Positions 1 to 13,068 are shown, counted from the stretch's first letter. The stretch is DNA of 64,000 nucleotides from Quillaja saponaria (GCA_029379385.1 CM055606.1:1550001-1614000); one strand, 5' to 3'. A program made the numbers and translations. Notes: generated by a model from the letters alone, not told the origin.

Positions 1-989
1 GTAATGGCTGCTAAAAGACAAAAGGGAGCAAAAAGAAAACAGATTATGATGCAAATTATAATAAACAAGTGTCATGTATCGATTACACATAAAAATATTT
101 GTTTCTTCTTATTCCTCTTTTCCATGCACAAAACCTCATGTCTCTAGGCATGAGAATAAGGAGTAAGAGATAACAGATGTCTCCATATATGGTTCACATA
201 CTTGTATTTATTTCTGTCTTCACCATAATATGTTTTCTTTCTCCTGCCTTTTGTCTTTTGACAGTCATTGTAGCTCGGTAGTTGACAAAACTTCCTTGTC
301 CTCGAATAATAATTGAAGCCGGTCCAAAAACTTGAAACAAAACTTATTCCGAATCAATAATTTTCAAAAACGTGGTTCAAATATATGATTTGAGGTTATT
401 TGTTTGTAGTAGACAATGAATCAGTCACAAGATTTCATAGTCCCCAAGGAATCAGCCACAAGTTTTGTTACTCCTCCTTCTCATGCGCAGAGACATGAAA
501 GTATGTGAAGGCTTCCTGTAGTATCCGCCACCTTAGAAGTTTGCTTCCTTTCTGTTTGGCTAATGGTTGAAAAAGGCCAGATTCATCCAAATAAAAAAGG
601 CGTGTTGGCTGAAGGCTCATTTTTATAAACACTATTTACAAATTTTTTTTTTTTTTTTAGGCTTTGTAAAGGTTTCATGTGGAGAAAGGTGATTGATTGG
701 TTTTGCCAAATATAAAGGGGAAGGCTCATGAGTCTCTCTCTCTATGAGTGACAGTTTGTCAACCATAACTATTATCTGGCAAAGCAAAAGTATGTGACCC
801 TCCAAAACCCAATTCGGGACTAATTTCTAACAAAATTCCTAATTAGCCCCTAATTCACAAAGCCTCGTCCATTATTTTCCCCAGTACTCTGTCTCTCCAC
901 ATTTTCTCTCTGACTAGTCTTTCCAGGACAAAAGGCTGAAAGTCACAGAATAGGGCTTTAGCTGATTTCCAGAGACTGAGGAAACAGCA
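1..989. other. Upstream region of the MTN gene
   Basis: No coding region is supported here. It contains an uninterrupted T tract near 638-658, a short CT microsatellite near 731-744, and pyrimidine-rich sequence before the MTN start codon, which fits a promoter plus 5' leader. I could not place a convincing TATA box relative to a transcription start. Confidence 0.5.
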
Positions 990-3900
990 ATGGCCCCTCT
1001 TGGCAACAAATCCGAAGCTTATGAGGAAGCCATGGTTTCTGTAACTGAGAAGCGACCCATTTCCACCGTTGTCATCATCATCGGTAACCTCCCTTCTCTC
1101 TCTCTCATTTGTTTTTCATATGAATCTTTCCTGGTTCTGAGTTTTACTTTTCTTTTATTTTCGCTTAATTGTGGTGAACTGGAATAACAGCTATGCAGGC
1201 AGAAGCGCTCCCTGTTGTGAACAAGTTCCAGCTTACGGAGGAACCAAACTCCCTGTGCGTTTCTTACTCAATGCGCTTTTTGCAGTGTGTTCTAATTTAC
1301 GTTAGGGTTTAAACTACTTATCTGGGTTTTTTTTATTTATGGTGTTGAACTACTAGCAATTTCCATCTTATCTATGTCGCTGAATTAGAATAATTTGCTA
1401 ATATTTGTTGAGTTGACCTCAGTAAAAATAAAAAATAAAAAAAATCATGCTTTATGATGCTTATAAACCCATAAGTTGATACATGATAAAATTCAGATTT
1501 TGTTATCTTTCCTTGTGAAGTCTACGGAAGTAACCCATACTGTTACTAGCTCTCTGTAGTTGCTTTTGCCTTTTTGTAGTTATTTTGATTTGTCAATGCA
1601 ATTTGGGGCAGGTTTCCAGAAGGGGTCCCTTGGATCCGATATCATGGTACCTACAAAGACCTCTATATAAATTTGATTTGGCCTGGAAAAGATTCAGTCT
1701 TGGGTAAGCATTTGGTGCTTTGTGCTTTAACCATTAATACTTTCCCAAAATTAGAATATATGAATCACCATAACAACAAACAAACACGTATTAATAAACA
1801 ATTGATGGTTACCTTTTATTCTTCATATGCAAGTATTCACGACTTCAATAAGAAAAAAAGGAAAAAAATTTATTTTGTGAGCAAAAAAGATACATTTATT
1901 AAGCTATTTATATTTAATTTTCAAAAAGGATGCTATAAGATTAGATTAGGGGAAAAGAAAAGAACCCAAAAGAATGTTATTGTTGGGAAGATTATTTGTT
2001 CCGTTCAGTAATCCTAATTCCTAAGTAGTCTAAATTTCATGGTCCATTTCAGTAACACAGACCTTTGCATTGACATTCTTCCTATTAAGCATATCTAAGC
2101 AGCATAATGAAAAGAAGTTTCCATTTTGATTGCAGAATCTTGTTAAGGAGTCCTCAATCTGTTTCCTTTCAGGGGTTGATAGCATTGGGACAATATCAGC
2201 ATCTCTTGTAACATATGCTTCCATTCAAGCACTACATCCAGACCTGATCATAAATGCTGGCACTGCTGGTGGCTTCAAGGTATGCCTTGTTGTGGCACAT
2301 CTCCTTCTTGAGAAAATTATGATTGGAAAGCTGATTGTCTAGTATTTTAGGTCTGAAACAGTGAAACTCTTTTTCATGTGATAAGTTTTCTTACATGTAC
2401 TTTACTTGTTTTAGTAATTGTCCTGTTTGCAGCAAAAAATTCATATCTTTGTTCATTGTTTAAGGCTTGGTGGCAGTGGTCTGCTATAAAAATTCTTTGG
2501 TATATTGATTGTGTTTGCTAGCGTTGAATAGAGTGTCATATTACTAAAGAAACAACAGTGAAGGCTAAAGCCATTCTTCTTTACGTTGTACAGATTGTTT
2601 ATCTACATGAAAACATGTCTTGTGGGTGGGACAAGTAGTGGAAACATACATGCACATTCTTTTTTGTGGAGGTTTAGTAGGAGGAAGGAGGTTAGTAAAT
2701 AATTTTCACTTAATCTTTTCTTGGGTCCTTTCAGGCCAAAGGAGCAAGCATTGGTGATGTATTTATTGCTTCTGATTGTGCTTTTCATGATAGAAGGATA
2801 CCAATACCTGTAAGTATTACTTTTTTGCATAAAGTAGTATAATTGATCTTCATGGTTTGCTGGTCTACTTAAGACATGATTTACTAGGAAAGATCAATTC
2901 TTTTTATATTCATGAATAATTAAATTTGTGAGCTTTGTTCTCCTAAGAAAGTTGTTGATTGATGGCACCATTTGTTTCATAATGTTTATTTATTGAATGT
3001 GTATGTACTGATCTAAAAAATATTTACACACACCATGCACCGACTTTCTTTGGGTGTAGTAAGAAGAATTTTAAACACATGATACAGACAAATGCAGTAG
3101 AATTATTTCACTCAATATTTGTCCAAATTGTATGTCCTTTGCAGGTTTTTGATCTGTATGGAGTTGGCATGCGTAAAGCCTTTGAAACAATCAATCTAGT
3201 TCAAGAACTTCATCTGAAGGTGAATTACTGAATTTAACTATTAGATTGCATACTATTGGAGTTTCTGATCTCTGTTCCACAGAGTCATCAAGTTTCATAC
3301 TGGATCACTTTGATGAATGCACTTATACTTCTGTAGAACAGTTCTTCATACGTCACTGGTGTAGAACTTTTTTCTGGAACAAGATCTATCTTTTTAATGA
3401 CTGCGTTAACTTTCTGAGAAAAGAATCTAGTTCAAACTGTAAGATCTTTGAGATACCTTTTATATTGTGACCAGCTTGCACATGCACATGCCCACCAACC
3501 ACCTTCGATCCCACCCATTTACAAACACAGATACCCATGCACACGAAGTCCGAGGAGGGAGAGAAGTTTGCATTGTTATATACAATCCATGTTTTCTTGT
3601 AATTTTAATATGATGGCAAAACTGTGTGCATAGGTTGGAAAATTGTCTACTGGTGACTCTCTGGACATGACCCCGCACGATGAATCGTCAATTACAGCAA
3701 ATGATGCTTCCGTTAAAGATATGGAGGTATTACATTACATCATGGTTTTTTTCCAGATTCCATGGCTAACTATGTGAGGCAAATTCAGAGTCTCATGTAC
3801 ATGACTGATTTCTGTTTTACCATAAAACTATGTTAAGAAGCTTGCCAAATATTGTTGTCTTCAAGTGCATTTCAGTTTCCTAGAATTTCAGTAATCCTTC

Positions 3901-4491
3901 CTTTGCTTCAATCCAATGATCTTGGTGATCAGTTTCTATACTACTTGTTGCATCCACTCTCCTTGCTTGTCAGATACAAAGTTTTGTCTAATTCTTGCAA
4001 CCCACTGCACTGAACATAGAGCATTGAACAATGCACTGATCTCCACAATGTTTTGGCACCCTATTTTTATTGTTTATTGTTATTATTATTTAGTTTCGGT
4101 TTAGTTTTCTTGTCTTGATCATTTTCAGGTTTTGCAAACTGTTGACATTTTTTGCTTTCAATGTTGCTTCTATTACTATAAGGAATATCAAGTTGTCTAC
4201 TAGAAAACAGGAACGATTGGAGTTCTTTGATTGTTCTCCTAAATATACTAAGTTTATATATACATGTCCCTTTCGTTTGAAATATTGTTTCAGGGAGCAG
4301 CTGTTGCTTACGTTGCCGATCTTTTGAAAGTCCCTACTATTTTCATAAAAGCTGTGACTGACATAGTGGATGGTGCCAAACCAACTGCAGAAGAATTCTT
4401 GCAGAATTTGGCATCTGTAACTGCTGTACTTGATCAAGCAGTTGAACAAGTTATTGATTTCATCAACGGAAAGTGCCTATCTGAGCTTTGA
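990..4491 (+). CDS. MTN: 5'-methylthioadenosine nucleosidase (MTN), 8 exons, 265 aa
   Basis: Cleaves 5'-methylthioadenosine to adenine and methylthioribose, the first step of the methionine (Yang) salvage cycle that recycles the by-product of ethylene, polyamine and nicotianamine synthesis; cytosolic enzyme. Exons by splice-site reading: 990-1083, 1191-1254, 1612-1703, 2173-2279, 2735-2809, 3145-3219, 3634-3726, 4294-4491; all junctions are GT-AG and keep one open frame of 265 codons, close to the roughly 267 aa of the Arabidopsis enzymes. Family signatures seen: AMQAEALPVV near residue 33, NAGTAGGF near residue 112, the MEGAAVAYVA stretch at the exon 7/8 junction, and KAVTDIVDG, which carries the conserved Asp of the nucleosidase active site. 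No signal peptide. The downstream PKS gene lies on the same strand about 0.9 kb away. I see nothing broken. MTN1 and MTN2 paralogues cannot be distinguished. Confidence 0.95.
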
Positions 4492-5409
4492 AGCTTTAAT
4501 GACAACTATTAATTTCTTACAGTTACAGTAAATGCAGTATTGTCCTGGTGAACCTCAGATCATAAGATACCATTTAGAAGGCAATATGTGATGTTAAAGA
4601 AAAATTAGCAGTAATTCATGAAATGAAAGTTTCTGTTTGATAACTGTTGATTTACCAGCCTAGAGTCCATCCTGGCATTCTTATGAGTACAATGGCATCC
4701 TTATGTGAATTACATAAAGCAGCATACTCCCGTAGCTTGTTAATATTAGAATGAAAAAAATGTTTTGGACAACTTGTTCTGATAGTAAAAATGTGAATTT
4801 TTTTCCCATCTTTTTTTTCTTTCTATATTATTGAATTCAAGGCTGCTTGAGGTCATTATGTGGATATCAAATGCATGGTGGGAAATATTGTAACACTATC
4901 AAATGCAGTGTTAATTTCGTTTGGACGCATACCATCCAATTCTACCAGCCCTGCAATTTCTGGCAACTTTAAAAGCTAAATAAGTAGTAGTCTTAATTTT
5001 CAAGTTTGAACCATGACTATTGTTTTTGGTTTCTGGTCACTACCATGGCTAAATATGTGGAATTTGAAGTAACCAAATAAGCACAAGCCAGTACATATGG
5101 ACCTGAAAACTAAACCAAACCTCTACCCAAAACATACTATGATCTCCATGCATGCCGTGCTTCTCAACTAATTCACATTAACTAATATAACGGCAGCAAG
5201 ATTCACCTCTCATCCTATGTAAAATTGTCAAACCACTCTCTTTTTAGCTTAATAAATTAAAGTCACGAGCATGAAGGGGAGTGGTATATAAATGAGCAGT
5301 CATCTTGATTCTGCAAGTTACATGCCTCTATACGGCATCAATTGCCAGCAGACATATTTTCAGCACCTTTTTTGCTAGAAAAATAAAACATACGGGGGAG
5401 GCAGCTGTT
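4492..5409. other. Spacer: MTN 3' end and PKS promoter
   Basis: No gene is supported. The first part should hold the MTN 3' untranslated region and the last 130 bases the PKS promoter with a TATA box. The middle is ordinary AT-rich sequence. Confidence 0.5.
5285..5292 (+). promoter_or_regulatory. Probable TATA box of the PKS gene
   Basis: The sequence TATATAAA lies about 125 bases upstream of the first usable ATG (5410) and about 107 bases upstream of the ACG codon at 5392, where I suspect the ancestral start was. The spacing suits a short leader. Confidence 0.5.
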
Positions 5410-6644
5410 ATGCAAGGAGTCACAGAGAAGGCCAACCCAGGCAAAGCTACAATTTTAGCTCTTCGGAAGGCTTTCCCTCACCAGCTTGTCATGCAAGAGT
5501 TTTTAGTTGATGGATATTTCAGAGACACCAACTGTGACAACCCTGAACTCAAGCAGAAGTTGGCTAGACTTTGTAAGTTTACTAAGTAGCTCTGTTTCTC
5601 TTTTTCTCATCTACAGAGAGTAGGGACAGCTACAATCTACTGTAATCAATTTCTCCTTCTTGTCCTAACTCCTAATTGATGCGCATGCAATTTTCTCCTC
5701 CTTGGCAATCTACAGGCAAGACAACCACAGTTAAAACACGATATGTGGTCATGTCTGAAGAAATACTGAAGAAGAACCCAGAGCTTGCTGTTGAAGGCCT
5801 CCCCACTCTAAAGCAACGGTTAGACATATGTAACAGTGCAGTGACAGAAATGGCTATAGAAGCTTCACAAGTTTGTATCAAAAATTGGGGAAGACCTGCG
5901 TCAGATATAACCCACTTAGTCTATGTCTCTTCAAGTGAAGCTCGACTACCTGGTGGTGACATTTACCTAGCTAAAGGACTAGGACTCAACCCTGACACTC
6001 GACGGGTATTGCTGTACTTTGTGGGCTGCTCTGGAGGTGTGGCTGGCCTCCGTGTTGCAAAAGACATAGCTGAGAACAACCCAGGAAGTAGAGTTCTACT
6101 TGCTACTTCTGAAACTACAATTATTGGGTTCAAACCACCAAGTGCAGATAGACCTTATGATCTTGTTGGGGTCTTTGAGCTTCACACAGCTGCCCAGAAA
6201 TTCCTTCCAAACACTGAGAAGACAATAGATGGGCGGCTCACGGAAGAGGGAATAAGCTTCAAGCTAGCAAGGGAACTTCCTCAGATCATTGAAGACAACA
6301 TTGAGGAATTCTGTGAGAAGCTCGTGGGCATTGTTGGATTTAAGGACAAGGAGTACAACAAGCTATTCTGGGCAGTCCATCCTGGTGGCCCTGCTATCCT
6401 GAATAGCATGGAAAAGCGACTTAATTTGTCGCCAGAGAAGCTAAATGCTAGTAGACGAGCTCTTATGGATTATGGAAATGCTAGCAGTAATACCATTGTC
6501 TATGTGCTGGAGTACATGATAGAAGAGAGCTTGAAGATGAGAAGGGAAGACCAAGGCAATAGTGAATGGGGCTTGATTCTGGCTTTTGGTCCTGGGATCA
6601 CAGTTGAGGGAATTATAGCAAGGAACCTAACTGTCACTGCTTAA
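5410..6644 (+). CDS. LAP5/PKSB-like type III polyketide synthase with internal core deletion (probably non-functional)
   Basis: Type III polyketide synthases of the LAP5/PKSB clade make hydroxyalkyl alpha-pyrones for sporopollenin in the tapetum. Exons 5410-5572 and 5716-6644 give 363 aa; the family is usually near 390-395. The triad is present: Cys159 in YFVGCSGG, His276 in WAVHPGGP, Asn309 in YGNASSN. Cys-to-His spacing is 117 residues against 139 in chalcone synthase, whereas His-to-Asn spacing is normal (33), so about 22-25 residues are missing between them. The gap falls at YDLVG|VFELHTA (near base 6172), removing the conserved LFGDGA core segment in frame. No ATG precedes 5410; an in-frame ACG at 5392 sits where a slightly longer N-terminus would start. 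Both defects point to a decaying copy, though the frame is otherwise open. An assembly error is the alternative. Confidence 0.85.
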
Positions 6645-7255
6645 CTTCCATGACCATCACTTCTCCCTCGTATCAACGGAATTCCAACTGTAAACTCCCA
6701 TTACTACCAGAGTTGCTTTTGTACGAGGGTCCTGAATCTATTTGATATTTCTGTTGTTTCCAAAATTCACTCTCTTTCTTCTATATTCTTCTCGTCTTTC
6801 TTACACCAGTAACATAGTATGAGTGGCAATTATGCCAGAGGCAGTCCAATCTAGATAGACTGTGGCTACACTAAGAACCTTTTTCATATATTTCATCAAA
6901 ATTTAAGGGGGGAAAAGATCACTTACTGGGTTACCTTGTCCAATATTTCTGGGAAAAACCAGCCTAATGTAGTAATTTAATGTTGCCAAGAATAAATATT
7001 GAGGCTTCATAATAACAAGTGGAAAAATGTATGAAAAAGGTGCAAAGACTAAATTTATGTAAGAAGTTATTCCAACACCATATTTCATATATAAATATAC
7101 CCCCATCTTCACATTCTTCTTCAATTCCAGCTACAACTGCAAGAGAACCCAAAAGTGTGTGAACAGAAAAAGGGGCTTGAACAAAGATGACTACCACATT
7201 GCCTGATTAAAGTTAATTTTCATTGGGAATATGCACCACTGAATTAGATCTTCAG
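6645..7255. other. Spacer between convergent PKS and ERD2-like genes
   Basis: The two flanking genes end toward each other here, so this should contain both 3' untranslated regions. No additional gene is supported; short open frames in it lack any recognisable protein. Confidence 0.5.
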
Positions 7256-10200
7256 TCACACCACTCCAGAAGGAAGACGAAGGACAAGCTGCCCCCCAAA
7301 AACACTGCAGATGCATAAAATATAATATTAACAGTTATATTGGGAACTATTTTATTTCCCAAGAGGGGGGGCTGTGAACTCAAATATTAAAGCTTGTGAC
7401 ACACCTTTTGACATAATAGTAACAGAAGTCTGCTAAGATGAAAGTCTGGACAATTTCTGAGATTAGAACCATAGATGGCCATAATCCATAGCCCAGCGCT
7501 ACCAACAAGTGTCCACGACTATCCAAAACCTATAGAAAACAGTAGAAACAACAATTTAATGACAGCCTGTGCATAACAAACAGAAGCTACATCGTGCCTG
7601 ATTTGGCCACCAAATCTAATGCAGCTTACTTTTCAGTTTAAAACCCACTAGTAAAACAGGAAATCAATCACAGACAAAAACCCTTTGCTACTTCTGGAAC
7701 AAAAGAAGGATGACTTTGTTAATACCATAGAAAGTTTAAGAAGGTTTTCTATTAAAAATTATGTTCTGCATTTTACTCCTACAACAAGATAAACCTCCCA
7801 GCTAGTTGCTATTAGGATCACTGGATTGAAAAACCTAGTAAATCAGCATTTTGTTAATTGTTGCCACATTAGCCAATCAAAACCGAAGAATACCTATTTG
7901 TCATGCAGATGCAGACCTAAGCCAATAGAATATTCACACTGCAAGTTCCATACTTAAGAGACTGGTTGGCACCAAGTTTAAAGTGACACCAAGCATCATA
8001 TGTCATATAGTGCTGACTTGATTTACAAAGTCCCAAATAAGTCACAAGTCTAACTAAAAGATATCTGAATTCAACACTTCAAGATCAAACCTGGAGAACC
8101 CAATGAGCACAGCTAAGGAACCTTGCAACACCCAGAGCAAATACATAATGAGCAGTGAATGGCTCAACAATCTGAAAGTTTAACCAGAAAAAAGAATGGA
8201 CTGATTATAAAAGATTACAGTAAGTATTATATCATAATCCTTAGTACAGTGGAGAGTGAGGAAACAAGAAATTATCAAATTCAGCAAAATTATACCTTTG
8301 TGTTTTGCATGACACGCAACTGGGGTAGTACTGAAACAGCTTCTAGATACACACAGAATGCCCAGAAAATCCTGTTCAATAAATGATGAGAAGTTGATGG
8401 ATGAATTAACAAAGCTAACACAGCACAAGGTACCACCTGCATTCAATTTCAAAAACAAGAGTGCATCAACCTAAATGGAGTGGAAGATAAACTCGAAAAA
8501 TTAACTAGGACTCTTCAATCACACAAGAAAAGGTGGTTGGGGGGCTGGGGGGGTGGGGGGTTGCACAAGAGAGGGGGAGGATGCAACACATAAATGTAAT
8601 ATACAACTGATTTCATATGAAGCCATATCACTTGTTCTATTTCAATAAAGTATCTCAGAGGAAATTATTATATGAAACGCCCCATTGCCCACCTGCCCAA
8701 GAGGTTGGGGCTTGAAGCATGTAGACTTACAAGAGTGTTAGCACGTGCAGTATAAAATTAGAACTGTTAATATAAATACCAATATTTTTAAAATTATGAG
8801 ACACTACAGTATCTCATTACCCACTATCTACTTACTATCTAAAGGAAGAAGCTACATGAAAGTTGAAACACTGAAGCCAACAAGAATTGAATTTCTACCA
8901 GCCAAAAAAATTAGTGATTTACAGATAGGCCTGACCCCCGCCCCCCCACAACCCACCCAAATTGAGAAGGCCAATAAACTATGGAAAACTTACCACATAA
9001 TATATTGCAAAGTTGTCTTTGTCCTCCATGTAACTAGACTTCAATTTGAATCGAATCATGTATATAACCCATAGAGTTGTCCCAAAAGTAGCTAAGTCAA
9101 GTAGGGTATGTATGTCATATTCCATGACAAAACTGCAATACAGCCTAACAGCTAAAAATATTGCTGTTAATTCCTGGGATTTGAGGGACAGTCCTGCACA
9201 GCATGCAAAAAAATTTAGTAAATTACCAGAAAATGTGTGAAAGCTGTGACAGCAAGAGTGGAAAAGCAAACACTGGAGTAGCAAACTGACATATGTATAG
9301 CTATATAATATAACAAGGTAGACTTAAAAAGAGATATAAGGTAAATTTTCAAGGAAGTACTTCATCCTAAAAATGCAAAACCAAACAAACGAATAAATAT
9401 GTGCCCCGTCAATACCATCCGAAATCTAATGGTCTAACCAAATAATAAAGAAATAGAAATAATAAAGAAACAACACAATTTGAAAACATGCTCTTGGCAG
9501 TTCACAACCTGAGACTATGCCCGGAGGTCAAATGGACTATCTGGAAAAGTCTAAATATAAAATTATAATTTATTTATAAACCCAACTCTGAAATCAAACT
9601 AACAATTTAGAGGAAACAAAATGCTTTTGACGGGAGCTTCAAGAAAAAGAGGGCAAGTATGTACTAGTTACATGTTTATTCTAAAGAAGAACTCACCACA
9701 GAAAGATTTGGTGAAAAAAAAATGATGCGTAAGGTACAAAAACATAACTCTTCAGGTTTACCGTTTACGCCCAAAAAAAATTAATTTTCTTATTTCTCAT
9801 CTACAATCTTATTAGGAAAACATAGAGCGTGTCCAATGTAAGAAGCGCGATTCTTAAAAATACGTATACTTTCAAATAGGAGAAATTAAACTAAAAGTCC
9901 CCGACAACTGGGAAGCTATTTTTATTTGATCCTTATTTTATTGAGCTAAAAAAACCCAGTCTAGCTGATAAAAAATAAACCCATGTTTACAAAACATTAA
10001 GGGAAACCAAAAAAAATATCGTACGTGGTTGAATTAAAGCTTCCCTAAATTGCAGATAAATCAGTTTTACTCTCACTACGAACAAATATACCCAATTTCA
10101 CAACTTTCAATTCGACCCACATCATTAACCAAAAGAAACCCATAATTGCCGAAGAAATTCTCAGAAAACCAAATGCAAATCCATTGAAAGAATTTCAAAA

Positions 10201-10434
10201 AAATGATTTACCAGCACAAGTCCTCTCCTTCATGAGCTTATAGATAAGTACGGAAATCCCAATGGAGTGCACAGCCTCAGCTGCGACAAAAAGGTTATCA
10301 TGATCGTGGACGACGAATCGAAGAAGCACCAGAGCTGCCATACCCGACACCACGGCTAAAAAGGCCTTCACTTTTGGGGGCTGCCGCCGCACCCATGACG
10401 ATACGACGTGGATCGGAGTTCTCTGTGCCCTCAT
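7256..10434 (-). CDS. ERD2-like ER lumen protein-retaining receptor, 6 exons, 272 aa
   Basis: Member of the ER lumen protein-retaining receptor family, multi-pass Golgi/ER membrane proteins related to the K/HDEL receptor; this longer plant branch (ERD2-like, about 273 aa) is separate from the canonical 215-aa ERD2. Exons on the minus strand: 10434-10212, 9193-8994, 8436-8296, 8171-8091, 7529-7405, 7304-7256; all splice GT-AG and join in frame to 272 codons plus stop. Features seen: basic N-terminus (MRAQRTPIHVVSSWVRRQ), the signature GLSLKSQELTAIFLAVRLYC around residues 75-95, VYLEAVSVLPQLRVMQNTK ending exon 3, and the hydrophobic C-terminal segments ending in LPSGVV. Loss of a typical KDEL-binding role cannot be judged from sequence alone. 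Intron 1 is about 1 kb; intron 2 holds complementary G-rich and C-rich runs. The gene is intact. Confidence 0.95.
8531..8563 (+). repeat. G-rich run in ERD2-like intron 2
   Basis: A stretch with several runs of six or seven G on the plus strand, hence C-rich in the ERD2-like transcript. It is complementary in character to the C-rich block at 8934-8958 in the same intron. Confidence 0.7.
8934..8958 (-). other. Putative G-quadruplex in ERD2-like intron 2 (transcript strand)
   Basis: On the plus strand this is a C-rich block; on the minus (transcript) strand it contains four G runs of three or more separated by loops of one to four bases, the canonical quadruplex pattern. It lies about 35-60 bases downstream of the intron 2 donor at 8993. 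Confidence 0.55.
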
Positions 10435-11630
10435 GTGGTTTTCTTTTCCTTCTCTTTGTTCCCTCTATAGAATTTCGTGGAAACCCAGATGGGGGTGACC
10501 AAGGATATATGGCGAAAAGAAAGAAATGAAGTGGAATTAGACAGTACAAGAAAGAGAATCCCGTTTGGGGAGTGGGAAACTGACCGATTTTCTTTTCCCT
10601 AGACTTTTCTAACTCTCCAATTCTCTTATGAGGTACAAATTAGAATAAATTACACCATACTCCCTTGAAATTTGCTGAAACAAAACTTCAATTCAAAATT
10701 TGAATAAAATGAAATTCCCTTGAATTGGATAGACCAATTGTGTTAGTGAATATTCTTTCTAATATATTTAAACATTTCAATTTTATCTCCAAATTATCAA
10801 AAAGTTCTATCATATTTTTCTTAATACTTCTATTTGATTAAAGTGTGTGGAAAAATATAAGTAAAACATTTTGAAGTATATGTTTACAAATTAAAAAGTA
10901 CTTTATAAAAAATTAAAAAAATATTTGAATGATTTAATGGAAATAATTATTTGATTGTATTTTTAATATATATATATATTGAGTATTTAAATTATTAAAT
11001 TAAAATATATGTTCTAAAATATTTTTGCAACAAGTTGTTTCGAAAATACTTTTATATAACATTTGTATCTAAATCATAAAAATTATGTTTTACTTTATTT
11101 TTTAAATTGTGAGAGCATGTATTTCTTTTTGTTCAATTTGAGAAATTTTGAGTCCATACATAAGTTAGAATAAAGATATATGTTGAAATATGATTAATAT
11201 TATGGATATATTTGTCTAAATCATTAAAATTCATTTTTAAGCTTCTTTTTGAAAAAAAAAAAAGAAAAAAACATTATTTTCAAGGTCAACTTTTAGAACT
11301 CTATAAATCCAAAAAAACTTTTCAGTAAAACACAAAAATTAAAATCTTTATTACTACACAATTTTGGGTAAATGTATAAGCCCAAAAACATTTCTAAAAG
11401 TTAAACTTTTTAAGTATACATATTATGTTAACCTTAGCTCTTTTTAGTTTTTAATATATTTTATAATAAAATGTAAAAAAACTTTTAAATCAAATAATTT
11501 TCTATTTTTTTGTTTTTTTACTTTTTCTTCATGATATTTATATTTCTATATCTATCTTTCTATGTTTATAATTCTATACTATTCTATATTTTATTCTTTC
11601 TATACTATACTAAAAATTATAACTCACTTT

Positions 11631-12155
11631 GATGTCTTTTGATTTTAGTCAACTTTTTAATACTAAAATTTCATAAAATAAAAAAGAGATAAAACAACAT
11701 ATTCAAAGAAAATTAAAATATAAATAAATTTAAAAAATTACCCACTCTTCCACTATCTAATATTGATTCCTCGTTTATCTCTATGCAAGCCTCATGCTCA
11801 TCCTCTCACTATCCTACTTATTCATTTATTCTAAAATCAAATAAATTAAAATACCTAATAATTGTTTACCCTTATGATGTCTTTTGAATTTTAGTAATCT
11901 TTATAATATTAAAATTTCATAAATAAAAAGGAGATAAAACAATGAATTTTAAGGAAAATTAAGAACATAAATAAATTTTAAAAATTACCACTCTTCCACC
12001 ATCTAATACCAATTCCTCATTTATCTCTATGCAAAAATCAAATAAAATTACTTTTAAAAAAATTATCATAATAACTACCTACATCCTTATCATCTCACTA
12101 TCCTACTTATTCATTTATTCTAAAACTAAATAAATTAAAATATCTAATCATTTTT
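11631..12155. repeat. Diverged tandem duplication of about 240 bp
   Basis: Copy A (about 11631-11863) and copy B (about 11876-12155) both start GATGTCTTTTGA and share, in the same order, an ATAAAATTTCATAAA-type block, ACTCTTCCAC, TTATCTCTATGCAA and CACTATCCTACTTATTCATT. Copy B has an insertion of about 40 bases. No coding potential; it may be a decayed transposon pair or simple slippage. Confidence 0.8.
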
Positions 12156-13068
12156 CTAGCACTTAATTATTAAAAATAAATAAATTTTTTATTTAAAATA
12201 AAAAGAGACCCTAGGACTAGTAAACTCTAAAAATGTGAATATATATGAATTTAAATTCAAGTGCATGTAGAATTATGACATAAATATTTTCACACATTTA
12301 GTGCAACAAAATATAAACAATAAAAGAGTCTTAAAAAAATATATACATATAAATAATCAAACTACAGAACAAAATTTCCTCTAACCTCATCTGGTAACAA
12401 AAGAGAATACCCGGAGAGAGTGGAGAAACATCCTACAAAATAATGCTTAACTCTATATTGTGTCCAAAATTAGTAAGATAATATGCACAAAACTAATAAA
12501 TCTTACTTTCAAGTGTTATTTTCTAAATAAGTTTTAAACTTTAAATTAAAACATTTTACACTACTTTATCTTTCTTTTTATAAAAAAAAAATGTGTTTAC
12601 AAAATCTTAAGAAGACAAATTTTAAAAAAAATTGATAATATGAATTTAGGAAATAAATAAATGTATGATATAGTCTTTAATTAATGAATCATACCTCTAA
12701 AAATTATTAAGATGTTCCCGTCCTCTTTTTTCATATTTTGTTGTAAAAAATTAATGAATTATTTTTATATTTCCTTAGAAGAGTATATGAACATTTTAAA
12801 AATAAAGTTAACATAATGTACTGCTATTAAGAAAAATATACAAATATAATTACTTAGAACTCATTTAAAAGGATAAAATAAAAAGTATAACTTATTTATC
12901 ATTTGAATAATTAATTGTACTTTGGAGTTAAATTAGGACTTTTTAATTATTTCCCCTAAAATAATATAAGGAAAATGTTATGTGAAGACATACATTTTTT
13001 TTAATATATATAATATATAAGTAAGTGCAAATTTATGTATCACCTACTAAGATATGGAACTCAATATT

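Noticed and set aside
5305..5409. Longer N-terminus for the PKS starting at a TTG
   Set aside because: Upstream in-frame sequence has no ATG and does not resemble the family; the gene's TATA box is nearby, so it is leader sequence.
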